Notes: generated by a model not told the origin, from the sequence alone. A stretch of 64,000 nt of DNA from DAOTWA01 sp963702935 (GCA_963702935.1 OY969772.1:3658001-3722000), one strand, 5' to 3'. Counted from the first letter of the stretch, positions 52,962 through 61,670 are shown. Translations and numbers: made by a program.

Positions 52962-53504
52962 TCAGCATGCGGTAAACACCGCCATCTCCTGGCGTACCAG
53001 GGCGTAGGGCACACTCACGCAGCCCAAAGCCGGGTTGTTCAGTTGGGAGATCTCGCAATTGTACAGGGGGGTATACTCTTCGCGGGTCACGTCCAGGTAT
53101 TGCGCCAGGCTGGAAATCGTCGCCATGCGGATCGAGCCATCGATGCGGAACGTCCCCACCAGGGCGGTGACCGGCTCGAATTTCCGGTTGGGCTCGTTGG
53201 CATCGTAATCCGCCGGGTCTTTTCCGGGAGGCACCAGATGGTAGGCTAACACCTGGGAGGTGGAGACGTGCAGCTCCCGGTAAGTCACCGGTTTGAGCAA
53301 ACTGTTTCCGACGGTCAAGAGAAAGTGCGCATTGTACAGGGTGAGGTAATCCGGCGCGACGTTGGTCCTCAGCCAGGTGCTGACGCGGATCTGCGTCTTG
53401 GTGACCACTTCTCCCCAGTAAAGGCCGGCCTGGGTATAGGCCATGACGGCAGTAACCTTTTCGTTTTCCTTCAAAACATAGGGCTTAACGGCGTACTCGG
53501 CCAT
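52962..53504 (-). CDS. Conserved-looking hypothetical protein
   Basis: 180 residues, family not recognised. It looks like a soluble, mixed alpha/beta protein with no signal peptide or membrane segment. Recognisable stretches are AVMAYTQAGLYWGEVVTKTQ, VSTWLRTNVAPDYLTLYNAH and ATISSLAQYLDVTREEYTPL. GGAGGATTAAG precedes ATG 53504, and the gene is co-directional with and 76 bases after the SDR gene, so it probably shares its transcript. The good ribosome site and codon pattern support a real gene. No function is proposed. Confidence 0.65.
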   Translation of the reverse strand: MAEYAVKPYVLKENEKVTAVMAYTQAGLYWGEVVTKTQIRVSTWLRTNVAPDYLTLYNAHFLLTVGNSLLKPVTYRELHVSTSQVLAYHLVPPGKDPADYDANEPNRKFEPVTALVGTFRIDGSIRMATISSLAQYLDVTREEYTPLYNCEISQLNNPALGCVSVPYALVRQEMAVFTAC

Positions 53505-53580
53505 GAGCTTAATCCTCCCCTGAAGATGATTGGGCTCTCCCCTCCGGCTTCCCGCCCTGGATGGGAAGAACGCTGTAATT

Positions 53581-54606
53581 TCAAGCCACTTTGGCGTAAC
53601 GCTTTTGAATAGCCGGGATCAAGTATTCGGAGAACGCGCGTACGATGTCGTAATCTGGGTCCCAACCCCAATCGCGGCGCGCCGCCGAATCGTCCACGTC
53701 TCCCGGCCAACTATCGACGATGACCTGCCGGCTGAGGTGCGGCTCGAAGGTGACCTCGGCATTTGGAAGAGCGACCTTGATGATCTCGTAGATATCCTGG
53801 GCCGTGGGGCTGAAGCTGGTGACGTTGTAAACGCACTGGGAAATCGCTTCCCTGGGTGCCCTTTCCAGGTGAAGGAGGGCTTTGACCGCATCGGCCATGA
53901 CCATGAAAGGCAGGCGGGTATCCGGGCGGACGAAGCAAGCGTAAGGGATACCCTGGGCGGCGTGGTGCAGCATCTCTGGGCCATAATCGCTGGTGCCGCC
54001 CGTAGGGATGGTGACCGCGCTGATCAGGCCGGGAAAGCGCAGGCCGCGGAAATCGACCAGGTTCTTGGCCCGGTCGGCGGCCAGCAAGCGATAATGCGAG
54101 GAATAATAGCGCCCCAGATTCTCGCAATACAGCTTGTTGCAGCCGTACATGGTGATGGGCTGGCACCAATCGGTTTCTTTTACCGCCCCGACCGAGTTCT
54201 TCACTTCCAGGCTGGGTAGACCGTAGGCCGCAATCGAGCTGGGATAAATAAACTTGACCGAGCGTCCCTGCCATTGAGATTGCTCCACGGCCAGGCGCAG
54301 CAGGTTCAGCGTTCCCTCGACGTTGACCCGGTGGGCTGTTTCAGGGTTATATTCGGCTTTGGTGGAGAGGATGGAGGCCAGGTGAAAAATGGAGCGGATT
54401 TCGTATTCGGCTACCAGGCGGCCAAGCAGCATGTTGTCCAGGATGTCGCCCTGGATGAATTTGAAACAATAAGGGGTGAGCGTAGGATCGAGCGGAGCCA
54501 CGTCCAGGGCTACGATCTTGACGTCTTCCTGCTGCCCCAAAAAGCTGATCAAACCGTGACCAATTTCACCGTTGGCCCCCGTGATAAGGATCACATCATT
54601 TCGCAT
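53581..54606 (-). CDS. NAD-dependent epimerase/dehydratase, L-threonine 3-dehydrogenase-like SDR
   Basis: A 341-residue extended short-chain dehydrogenase. The Rossmann motif is LITGANGEIGHGL (residues 6-18). The catalytic set is PSSIAAYG plus Y-G-C-N-K (Tyr-x-x-x-Lys), followed by FRGLRFPGLISAVTIPTGGT and SDYGPEMLHHAAQG. The last of these, G-T-(S/T)-D-Y, is the pattern of SDR-type threonine dehydrogenases. That enzyme oxidises L-threonine to 2-amino-3-ketobutyrate with NAD. No glycine C-acetyltransferase partner is in the window, so a sugar or other substrate remains possible. Confidence 0.85.
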   Translation of the reverse strand: MRNDVILITGANGEIGHGLISFLGQQEDVKIVALDVAPLDPTLTPYCFKFIQGDILDNMLLGRLVAEYEIRSIFHLASILSTKAEYNPETAHRVNVEGTLNLLRLAVEQSQWQGRSVKFIYPSSIAAYGLPSLEVKNSVGAVKETDWCQPITMYGCNKLYCENLGRYYSSHYRLLAADRAKNLVDFRGLRFPGLISAVTIPTGGTSDYGPEMLHHAAQGIPYACFVRPDTRLPFMVMADAVKALLHLERAPREAISQCVYNVTSFSPTAQDIYEIIKVALPNAEVTFEPHLSRQVIVDSWPGDVDDSAARRDWGWDPDYDIVRAFSEYLIPAIQKRYAKVA

Positions 54607-54669
54607 GATTTGGCTCTCTTTTCATTGGTTTTGTATAGACAATCGAAGCAGATAAGATCCTCTATCCAG

Positions 54670-54675
54670 ATTATA
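54670..54675 (-). promoter_or_regulatory. -10 element for the SDR gene
   Basis: TATAAT on the minus strand, about 64 bases upstream of ATG 54606; no clear -35. The region 54607-54765 has no gene. Confidence 0.45.
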
Positions 54676-54765
54676 CATTGGACTTGATTTTAGAGGATGT
54701 GTGTTTTATCGCTAACTATCCGATTTTTGTCAGTTGACCTTCTTCCCCCCTCAAAGAAGAAAAAA

Positions 54766-54798
54766 GGTTCTGGCCGGATACGCTTTCCGGCCAGAACC
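54766..54798 (-). terminator. Rho-independent terminator of secD-secF
   Basis: GGTTCTGGCCGG (54766-54777) pairs perfectly with CCGGCCAGAACC (54787-54798) around a 9-base loop. On the minus strand the stem is followed by TTTTTTCTTCTTT. It sits 27 bases after the secF stop. Confidence 0.9.
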
Positions 54799-54825
54799 TT
54801 ATCTGCATTACACAAGCATGCGCGC

Positions 54826-55758
54826 TTAGCCCGGGCGCACGGCGCTCTCGTCTGCCTTGCGGCCTTTGAACCACCAGCGCCATTCGCGGTTTTCCCACAC
54901 GACCAGGATGGGGGAAGCGTTGAAGATGGAGGAATAGGTTCCGCTGAACACACCCACCAGCAAAGTGACCACGAAGTGCTTGACGGTGACGCCGCCGAAC
55001 AGGGCCAGCGCGAACAGGGTCAGCATGACCGTCAACTGGGTGTTGATAGACCGGTCGAGGGTCTGCACGATGGAGTGGTTCACCACCGTCTCGAACGGCA
55101 CGCGGCGATAGATGCCCGAATTTTCGCGGATGCGGTCGAAGACAACGATGGTATCGTGCACCGAGAAGCCGATCACAGTCAGGAGCGCGGTTAAGAACAG
55201 CGAGTCAACCTGCCAGCCCAGGAAATGCCCCAGAAAAGCCTCGACGCCGAGCACCACCAACACATCGTGCAGCATGGCGATGATGGCCGCTGCCCCGAAA
55301 CGGAAGGCGTGCGGCACGCCGCGGAAAGCAAAAGTGATGAAAAGCAGGATGCCAATGGCTGCAATGCCTACTGCCACCGCCGCGCGGTCGGCGACTTCTG
55401 CGCCGATGGAAGGCCCCACCGTGTTGAATTGCAGGACGGTTACCTGGCTGTTGAAGTCCTTGCTCATCTGGTCGACGATCTGGGTCTTGGTCTCGTCCGG
55501 CATATCCTTGGAGAGGATGATGAGGGTGTTGCTTCCGGATGTCTGTACCTGGGCGTCCGGAAAGCCTAACTGGTCGTAGATACTGATGACCTGCGCCGGT
55601 TGGGGGGTTTTGCCGGCCTCGAATTGAACTTCGAGCATGCTGCCGCCGGTGAAGTCGATAGCCAGGGGCAGTCCCCACACTGCCAGGGCGATGATTCCCG
55701 GGACGATGACCAGTAAGGAGATTGCGAAGTAAAGATAGCGCTTTGCGATGATATTCAT
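54826..55758 (-). CDS. secF: Protein translocase subunit SecF
   Basis: A 310-residue inner-membrane protein with six helices. It has the opening helix, the GSMLEVQFEAG P1-type segment, and the conserved VGPSIGAEVADRAAVAVGIA, then FSVHDTIVVFDRIREN and LFALALFGGVTVKHFVVTLLVG blocks. With SecD it uses the proton or sodium gradient to complete protein export. The secD stop lies 10 bases upstream of its ATG. A charged tail (FKGRKADESAVRPG) ends the protein. The strong terminator follows. Confidence 0.95.
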   Translation of the reverse strand: MNIIAKRYLYFAISLLVIVPGIIALAVWGLPLAIDFTGGSMLEVQFEAGKTPQPAQVISIYDQLGFPDAQVQTSGSNTLIILSKDMPDETKTQIVDQMSKDFNSQVTVLQFNTVGPSIGAEVADRAAVAVGIAAIGILLFITFAFRGVPHAFRFGAAAIIAMLHDVLVVLGVEAFLGHFLGWQVDSLFLTALLTVIGFSVHDTIVVFDRIRENSGIYRRVPFETVVNHSIVQTLDRSINTQLTVMLTLFALALFGGVTVKHFVVTLLVGVFSGTYSSIFNASPILVVWENREWRWWFKGRKADESAVRPG

Positions 55759-55768
55759 TATCGTCCTC

Positions 55769-57265
55769 CTATAGACCGAACCATCTCGGGTGCTCGGTAA
55801 ATTTTAGATTGTCCAGCACGACGTGCAGGAAGGTTCGGGTGACGATAACTGCTGTAAACAAGCTAACCAGGACGCCAACGGCCAGGGTTAATGCGAACCC
55901 TTTGACGATGCTGGCCCCGAAGGCGCTGCCATACCAGAACAGAATGGTACAGGTAATCAATGTGGAGATATTCGAGTCGCGGATGGACGGCCAGGCTCTC
56001 TGCCAGCCCAGGTCGACGGCCTGGCGCAGGGTACGCCCGGCGCGCAGCTCTTCTTTCAGGCGCTCGAAGATCAAGATGTTCGCATCCACGGCCATGCCGA
56101 TGCTCAAGACGAAACCGGCGATACCGGGTAGAGTCAGGGTTACCGGGATCAGCTTGTAGAGGGCGAAGGTGGTCGCGGCGTAGACGGCCAGCGCCAGATC
56201 GGCGACGAAGCCGGGCAGCCGGTAATACAGGATCATGAAAAGCACCACGACCAGCAGGCCGATCAAGCCGGCGGTAAAGCTCTTCTTGACCGAGTCCTGG
56301 CCCAGGGTTGGGCCTACCGTCTGGCTCTCGACTACTTTCAGCGGGATGGGAAGCTGGCCGTAGCGGAGCTGGATGGCGAGGTTATTGGCCGAGTCGTAGG
56401 TGAAGCTGCCCTGGATCTGGCCGCTGCCGTCAGTGATGGCGGTGCTGATGGTTGGAGTGGAGATGACTTTCTTGTCCAGGACGATCCCTAAATATTGGCC
56501 GATGTGGGAGGTCGTATAGTCGGCGAAAATTGTCTTGCCCTGGTCAGACAGGGTGAAGAGGATAATATAATTGCCGGTCGCATCCCGCGAGACGGAGACG
56601 GTCTTGAGGTCGGCGCCGGTCATGACGGTGTGATAGACCGGGCCGCTGGGAGTGGCGGTGGCGGCGGGAGTGGTCTGGGCGGCGGCATTGGCAGTCGGCT
56701 CGACCGTCCCGTTGGGGGTGGTCTGCGCGGTCGCGCTTTCGGTCGGCTGGGCCGTTGCGCTCAAAGTCGCTTCGGGGGTGGCGCCGGTGGTGGGCTGAGC
56801 GCTTCCGCTGGGTGTGGGGCTGGCGCCAGACGTGCCGGTGAGGCCGTAATCTGTCTGAACTGTCGTGCCGACTGCGGGCGGGCTGGAAGCGAAGTCCACG
56901 AACTCAAGCTGCCCGGTTTCTTTGAGCACCGCGATGACTTGCTCGGTGTCGGTCAGGCCGGGGAATTCCCCCACGATGCGGTTCCCGCCGGCGATCTGGA
57001 AGGTGACTTCACTCACGCCGAGGCCATTGCTGCGGTTCTCGAGGATCTGGCGAGCATCCTGCATTTGTTGGGGCGTAACCGTTGTGCCCGAGGGCAGATC
57101 GACTTGCATCAAGACTTGCAGGCCGCCTTGCAAGTCCAGGCCGAGATTGGCCTTTATCGAGCGGGAGAAACTGCCAATCGTGATGTTGTTGTTTACATCA
57201 ATCCATGCTACTGCGCCGATCAGTAGAATGATCAGGATCAGGACGACTGTGTTGCGTTGACTCAT
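55769..57265 (-). CDS. secD: Protein translocase subunit SecD with a low-complexity insert
   Basis: A 498-residue protein of six helices. After the first helix the D1 motif LGLDLQGGLQVLMQVDLP is present, with ENRSNGLGVSEVTFQIAGGNRIVGEFPG. An unusual insert (about residues 144-210) is almost only Thr, Ala, Pro, Ser, Gly and Gln. The second half has VVESQTVGPTLGQDSVKKSF, LSIGMAVDANILIFERLKEE and LRQAVDLGWQRAWPSIRDSN. The insert falls in the outer domain, where the normal protein has strands. It may be a flexible surface linker. The partner secF follows. Confidence 0.95.
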   Translation of the reverse strand: MSQRNTVVLILIILLIGAVAWIDVNNNITIGSFSRSIKANLGLDLQGGLQVLMQVDLPSGTTVTPQQMQDARQILENRSNGLGVSEVTFQIAGGNRIVGEFPGLTDTEQVIAVLKETGQLEFVDFASSPPAVGTTVQTDYGLTGTSGASPTPSGSAQPTTGATPEATLSATAQPTESATAQTTPNGTVEPTANAAAQTTPAATATPSGPVYHTVMTGADLKTVSVSRDATGNYIILFTLSDQGKTIFADYTTSHIGQYLGIVLDKKVISTPTISTAITDGSGQIQGSFTYDSANNLAIQLRYGQLPIPLKVVESQTVGPTLGQDSVKKSFTAGLIGLLVVVLFMILYYRLPGFVADLALAVYAATTFALYKLIPVTLTLPGIAGFVLSIGMAVDANILIFERLKEELRAGRTLRQAVDLGWQRAWPSIRDSNISTLITCTILFWYGSAFGASIVKGFALTLAVGVLVSLFTAVIVTRTFLHVVLDNLKFTEHPRWFGL

Positions 57266-57321
57266 GCGCTTATGGCCTCCGATTCACACAAATGCCAGCC
57301 AACGGCTGGCGCTGGCTTCCA

Positions 57322-57327
57322 ATTATA
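57322..57327 (-). promoter_or_regulatory. -10 element for secD-secF
   Basis: TATAAT on the minus strand, about 57 bases before ATG 57265, with no obvious -35. The 5' leader carries an imperfect repeat of GCCAGC/GCTGGC (around 57295-57317) that could fold. Confidence 0.45.
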
Positions 57328-57397
57328 CTCTTATTGAGTTTCAGTGAGTAGGGAAAATGAAATTTCGATGAGTGCTGGCCTGTCTGAACAGGTCGTT

Positions 57398-57775
57398 TCA
57401 AGGCGCCTGGCCGGCCTTATACTGGTCTATAAAATTCTTCACTATTCTGGCGACCTCCTCCGCAGTCAAGGGATCGGTAAACAGGTATAGATTGGCGTGT
57501 TCACGCGCGTGCCGCAAGCGGTAATGTTGCTCCGCGTAGTCCTCCAGTCTCCAATCCAGGTTGCGCCGTTGCGTGGCGATTTCGAAGGAAGCGTCCAGGA
57601 AGATCAGCAGGTCCGGGTTGGTGATGCGCTGCCACATGCTGGCCACATAAGAATGCTCCTGGGCGATGTGGCGGAGGTTATACCCGTAGGGTTTCAAGCT
57701 ATTGATCAGCGTGGATTTGCCTGATGCGCAAGGGCCGACCACTCCAACTAATAAATCCTTGCTTGCTTCTGGCAT
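57398..57775 (-). CDS. Small P-loop kinase-like protein
   Basis: A 125-residue protein with Walker A GVVGPCASGKSTLINSL (residues 11-27), then HIAQEHSYVASMWQR, LLIFLDASFEIATQRRNLDW and a C-terminal helix region LTAEEVARIVKNFI. This is the pattern of short nucleoside/nucleotide kinases, with the LID-like R-R-x-x-D-W. It is much shorter than thymidylate kinase (about 210), so it is a minimal or specialised form. The substrate is unknown. It starts 25 bases after the SpoIIE phosphatase stop, on the same strand. Confidence 0.7.
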   Translation of the reverse strand: MPEASKDLLVGVVGPCASGKSTLINSLKPYGYNLRHIAQEHSYVASMWQRITNPDLLIFLDASFEIATQRRNLDWRLEDYAEQHYRLRHAREHANLYLFTDPLTAEEVARIVKNFIDQYKAGQAP

Positions 57776-57800
57776 AGAGGCGAATGCGCCGCTCCCAGGC

Positions 57801-58511
57801 TTATCCGGGGCCTACCGGTAAGCGTACGGTCATGCGCCGGACGCTGTCTCCATTTCTCTCTTGCGAGCGCATGACCACCACGCTGATGTCGTCTCCCGGA
57901 CGGCCTTCGTCCAGGCGCATGGCATTGGCGAGCAGCATATCGGCGATTTCCTGCGGGTTGGGATCCTGGTCTTCGAGCAATGATTCCAGAAGGGTGCGGA
58001 CGTCGAAGGTCGTGCCATAACGCTCGCCGGCGTGGACGAGGCCATCCGTATACATCACGATGGTCAGCCCTGTTTCCAGGTGCATTTCGCAGATGGATGG
58101 GCGGGTATTTCGCGAGGTGCCTACCGGGATGCTTTCACTGTTCAAGCTATCGATCTGGTCGCCGTGCGCCAGGAAGACGGGAGCCGGGTTGTTGCGAGTG
58201 ATGACCAGCGTGTCGGTTTGCAGGTCGATGGAGAGAATGTTCAAGGAAGCCGACACTTTCCCGTTCCGCTCGGTATAAAGGTAATCCGAGGCGGCTCGAG
58301 CGGCAGCGCCGTCGCGTACGCCCTCTGCCAGCAGGCTGATCACTTTGCGCACGACCAGGGTCGAGATGACCTTGGCTCCCCGCCCGGAGGTTTGGCCGTC
58401 TGCCAGCACGATGGATAGGCCCCCGTTGGGGCGCTCGACTACTTCGAGCGTGTCGCCGCTTTCGGAAGTGGCGTATTTATTAATTTTTGCGACCGCAATA
58501 TTGATCTCCAT
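57801..58511 (-). CDS. SpoIIE-family PP2C serine/threonine phosphatase
   Basis: A 236-residue single-domain PPM/PP2C phosphatase. The metal-binding motifs are SIVLADGQTSGRGAKVIS (Asp in A-D-G) and GRPGDDISVVVMR (G-D-D); the middle includes LVITRNNPAPVFLAHGDQID and YTDGLVHAGERYG. Such phosphatases control partner-switching with anti-sigma or STAS proteins, but no STAS or RsbW-like gene is nearby. There is no sensor domain in this protein. It may act on a partner elsewhere. It is co-directional with the kinase-like gene. Confidence 0.87.
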   Translation of the reverse strand: MEINIAVAKINKYATSESGDTLEVVERPNGGLSIVLADGQTSGRGAKVISTLVVRKVISLLAEGVRDGAAARAASDYLYTERNGKVSASLNILSIDLQTDTLVITRNNPAPVFLAHGDQIDSLNSESIPVGTSRNTRPSICEMHLETGLTIVMYTDGLVHAGERYGTTFDVRTLLESLLEDQDPNPQEIADMLLANAMRLDEGRPGDDISVVVMRSQERNGDSVRRMTVRLPVGPG

Positions 58512-58613
58512 GTTATGAATTTTACATCAAAACCCCCCAGTTGGGACATGGTTCTTGAAAATCTTAATAATGAAGGCGCGCTTACAGGCCGGGCGCTCTT
58601 GCCGGCGGCCAGG

Positions 58614-59333
58614 TTAGCCAACGTTCCCATTCGAGGCTTGATCCTGCGCAGGTTTTACGGCCAGGATCATCAATATCTGGCCGGCATTGGCCTTTATCCA
58701 ATGTATCTCCGCCGCCAGGCCGGCCTGGGTGAACGGAAGGAGCGCCTCGTCTGGGGGGTCGCCGGCCTGGCCGGTAACGCGAAACAAGAACCCGGCGGCG
58801 CGTTGCGCGGCAGTCTGGCCGGTGACCGTGGCCGACAACAAGACGATCAGACGCCCGCCGGGAACGAGAAGGCGCTGGACTTCCGCCAAGGTGCTGGCCT
58901 CGAAGATGTAAGGCGTCGGGAAGGTGGCGACGATGGAATGAAAGGCATGCATCGGGAAGGGAAGCGCCTGGCCGGTCGCGCGCACCAACTTCGGGCTTTG
59001 CGCATAGCCATTCGGAGCCGTTTTGCTCGTCCCTTTGTGGATAGTGCGCCTGGCGAGCGCCCCCATCTGGCGGCTTTGATCCAGGCCAACAGCCTGCAAT
59101 CCTCGCGCGAGCATGGCGACTTGAAGGTGCCCCGGCCCGTGCCCCAATTCCAACACCCTGGGGCCTCGAAGATAGGGGAGCGCGGTCAAAACCCATTGAT
59201 TCCATTTCCCCAGCGACACTACAGCCGCAACCCAATCGTAGCCCCAGGCAAATTGGTGATACAACAGGAAGAAGAATATCTTTAAGCCCCTGGCCAGAGC
59301 CTTAAAGCCGGAAGACTGCACGTTTTTTCCCAA
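58614..59333 (-). CDS. SAM-dependent class I methyltransferase
   Basis: 239 residues starting at TTG 59333. The SAM motif is VLELGHGPGHLQVAMLARG, motif II GLDQSRQM, and motif III YIFEASTLAEVQRLLVPGGRLIVLL in part, then a C-terminal region. An N-terminal hydrophobic stretch (LKIFFFLLYHQFAWG) may touch the membrane. It resembles Ubie/methyltransferase-11 proteins. The substrate is unknown. It diverges from the OsmC gene. Confidence 0.8.
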   Translation of the reverse strand: MGKNVQSSGFKALARGLKIFFFLLYHQFAWGYDWVAAVVSLGKWNQWVLTALPYLRGPRVLELGHGPGHLQVAMLARGLQAVGLDQSRQMGALARRTIHKGTSKTAPNGYAQSPKLVRATGQALPFPMHAFHSIVATFPTPYIFEASTLAEVQRLLVPGGRLIVLLSATVTGQTAAQRAAGFLFRVTGQAGDPPDEALLPFTQAGLAAEIHWIKANAGQILMILAVKPAQDQASNGNVG

Positions 59334-59351
59334 ATAGCTTAACCTCGTTTA

Positions 59352-59360
59352 TGTTATACT
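59352..59360 (+). promoter_or_regulatory. Extended -10 promoter of osmC-trx
   Basis: TGTTATACT, an extended -10 (TGn-TATACT). It gives a leader of about 27 bases with a strong GGAGG (59381-59385) before GTG 59394. Confidence 0.55.
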
Positions 59361-59393
59361 TTTCATAGTGAGACTTTTTTGGAGGAAATAAGC

Positions 59394-59843
59394 GTGAGTG
59401 AACAATGGAAAGAGATCGTGGCCGAATGGCAGAGCGATCAAGGCGAGAACACTTTTATCGGCAGGAATTCGGCCGGCGGCGCAGTTCAGATGGGGTCGAT
59501 AGATGGCAAGCCTGGAGCCGGTCCCATGGAGCTGGTGTTGATGGCTTTGGCCGGATGCACCGGAATAGATATTGTATCGATCTTGCAGAAAAAACGCCAG
59601 CCACTCAAGGATCTTCGAATAGAAGTGCGCGGGAAAAGGGCGGAGACTTACCCTATGGTCTATACGGAGATCGAAATGAATTATTTGCTGTGGGGAAATG
59701 GCCTGGAGGCCCGCGCCGTCGAAGATGCAATTCGTCTTTCAGAGGAGAAGTATTGCTCTGTGGGCCTGATGCTCAGAGCCGCCGTCCCCATTAAGACCAG
59801 TTATCAGATTATCCAATTCGAGAAGGACACGATAGGAGAATAA
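59394..59843 (+). CDS. OsmC family peroxiredoxin-like protein (YhfA type)
   Basis: 149 residues from GTG 59394, chosen for its GGAGGAAAT ribosome site; an in-frame TTG is 15 bases earlier and overlaps that site. Members reduce organic peroxides with two cysteines or work in stress survival. Both conserved cysteines are seen, in LMALAGCTGIDIVSIL and LSEEKYCSVGLMLRAA. The GPMELVLMALAGCTG helix is typical. It is followed by thioredoxin after 5 bases, a likely electron donor. Confidence 0.88.
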   Translation: MSEQWKEIVAEWQSDQGENTFIGRNSAGGAVQMGSIDGKPGAGPMELVLMALAGCTGIDIVSILQKKRQPLKDLRIEVRGKRAETYPMVYTEIEMNYLLWGNGLEARAVEDAIRLSEEKYCSVGLMLRAAVPIKTSYQIIQFEKDTIGE

Positions 59844-59848
59844 GCGCC

Positions 59849-60202
59849 ATGATCGACGAGCCAATTCACGTTTCGGATGCTGCGTTCGAAAAAACTGTTC
59901 TTCAGTCAGCTCTCCCGGTAGTTGTCGACTTTTGGGCGCCCTGGTGCGGCCCCTGCCGGATGGTGGCCCCGGTATTGGACAAGCTTGCCAAAGAATACGC
60001 GGGCAAGATGGTGGTCGCCAAGGTAAACACGGATGAGAACCCGGAATGGGCCACGCGTTATGGTGTACAGGGTATCCCCACCATGTTATTGGTAGCGGAC
60101 GGGAAGATCGTTCATCGCCAGGTCGGTGCGCTCCCCGAAGGAATGCTGCGCGAGGTCGTCTCGCAGTTCCTCGAAGTCGTTCAAGGCGCAAAGAGCAACT
60201 GA
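59849..60202 (+). CDS. trxA: Thioredoxin
   Basis: A 117-residue cytoplasmic thioredoxin. The active site is W-C33-G-P-C36 in DFWAPWCGPCRMVAPVLDKL, the buried Asp is in VVVDFWAP, and the cis-Pro segment is GVQGIPTMLLVADGKIV. It reduces disulfides in many enzymes, and here perhaps the OsmC protein 5 bases upstream or the CcdA-like system. A rho-independent terminator follows. Confidence 0.95.
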   Translation: MIDEPIHVSDAAFEKTVLQSALPVVVDFWAPWCGPCRMVAPVLDKLAKEYAGKMVVAKVNTDENPEWATRYGVQGIPTMLLVADGKIVHRQVGALPEGMLREVVSQFLEVVQGAKSN

Positions 60203-60222
60203 TTTTCAGACTTCAAAGACAG

Positions 60223-60260
60223 CGAGAGACGCCGGCACCCTTGAGCGTCTCTCGTTTTTT
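60223..60260 (+). terminator. Rho-independent terminator after thioredoxin
   Basis: CGAGAGACGC (60223-60232) pairs perfectly with GCGTCTCTCG (60245-60254) around a 12-base loop and is followed by six T. It lies 20 bases after the thioredoxin stop and reaches the end of the convergent murA gene. Confidence 0.9.
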
Positions 60261-61543
60261 ACGCCTCTTTCACCCGCTGAATCTGCGCGCCCAAGCCGAT
60301 GAGCTTTTCGTCAACGCACTCGTAACCGCGGTCGATCTGGCCGATATTGCGGATCGTGGATTTTCCCTGGGCAGCTAACGCCGCCAAAACCAGCGCCATG
60401 CCCGCGCGGATGTCCGGGCTTTCCAGCTTTTCTCCATACAAGGTCGTCGGACCCTGGACGATGCAGCGGTGCGGATCGCACAAGACGATTTGGGCTCCCA
60501 TGCCGAGCAGCTTATCGGTGAAATACATGCGGCTGGGGTACATCCAATCGTGGAGCAAGACGCTCCCTTTGGATTGCGTGGCAAGGATGATGGCGATGCT
60601 CATCAGGTCGGTCGGGAAGGCCGGCCAGGGCATCACACTGATCTCTGGAATGGCGCCTCCCAGGTCAGGCTCGATGGTCAAGCGTTGTTCCTGTGGGACG
60701 ACGATATCCTCTCCATGAACTTCCCATTCCACCCCTAACCTGCCGAGCACGAGACGGATCATATCCAGATACTTAGATCCGGCCTCGCGCACGCGGATAG
60801 AGCCGTGCGTGACGACTGCCGCGCCGATGAAGCTCACCACTTCCAGGTAGTCTGGGCCAACGGTAAATTCGCCGCCGTGCAAGTGCGGCACCCCCTGGAT
60901 TTTCAGCGTGTTCGAGCCGATGTGCTCGATGTGCGCCCCCAACAGGTTCAAGAAGTGGCACAGCTCCTGGATGTGGGGCTCTGAGGCAGCATTTCGCAAA
61001 ACAGTGGATCCCTCGGCGGTCACGCAAGCCATGATGGCATTCTCGGTGGCCGTCACGCTGGCCTCGTCCAGAAGGATGTCCGCTCCTTTGAGTTTCTTGG
61101 CAGAAAAAATGGAAGGAACGGTCGTAATCCACTTCGGCGCCGAGCGCGCGCAGCGCCAGGATGTGGGTGTCCACCCTGCGCCTGCCGATGATGTCTCCAC
61201 CGGGCGGGGGCAGATGCAGCTCGCCGGCCCTGGCGGTCATGGGACCGGCCAGCAAGATGGATGCCCGAATCTTGCGGCAGAGCTCCGGATCCAGATCGGC
61301 CGGGCGCACCTGGCGGGCCTGCACGCGCCAGGTATTGGGCTTTAGCGTCTGGATTTCAACCCCCAGGCTTTCGAGGAGGGAGCGCATATTGTGAAGATCG
61401 CGGATCTCGGGTACGTTGTGCAATACGACCGGCTCGTCGGTCAACAAGCAGGCTGCCAGCAAGGGTAGGGCCGCATTTTTATTTCCCGATGGGGTCACGT
61501 CGCCGTGCAGTGGAACGCCACCGTGTATGATAAATTGTTCCAT
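60259..61543 (-). CDS. murA: UDP-N-acetylglucosamine 1-carboxyvinyltransferase MurA, Cys-to-Asp variant (frameshifted)
   Basis: From ATG 61543 (GGAGG upstream), the opening is GGVPLHGDVTPSGNKNAALP and the middle AGELHLPPPGGDIIGRRRVD. The active-site loop Cys of MurA (E. coli Cys115) is Asp117 here. After YDRSFHF the frame breaks. The other frame continues SAKKLKGADILLDEASVTAT to the end with EVVSFIGAAVVTHGS and IRAGMALVLAALAAQG. An extra A in the A6 run at 61104-61109 explains the break; the repaired protein has 427 residues. MurA adds enolpyruvate to UDP-GlcNAc, the first step of peptidoglycan synthesis. The Asp form is known to resist fosfomycin. Confidence 0.95.
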
Positions 61544-61670
61544 GGTTCCCTCCATATTGCGAGTGTCTGCCCGGCGTATACTTGCGGCAGAGTCTGTCTT
61601 GCCGCACGAGGCAGGGTTGATTCTAAGCGATAAAACCAGGATTGGCAAATCGCCGGATATCGATTTCGTA

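Noticed and set aside
61104..61109. Programmed slippage on the A6 run in murA
   Set aside because: Slippage is possible in principle, but MurA is not known to use it and other homopolymers in the window show the same fault.
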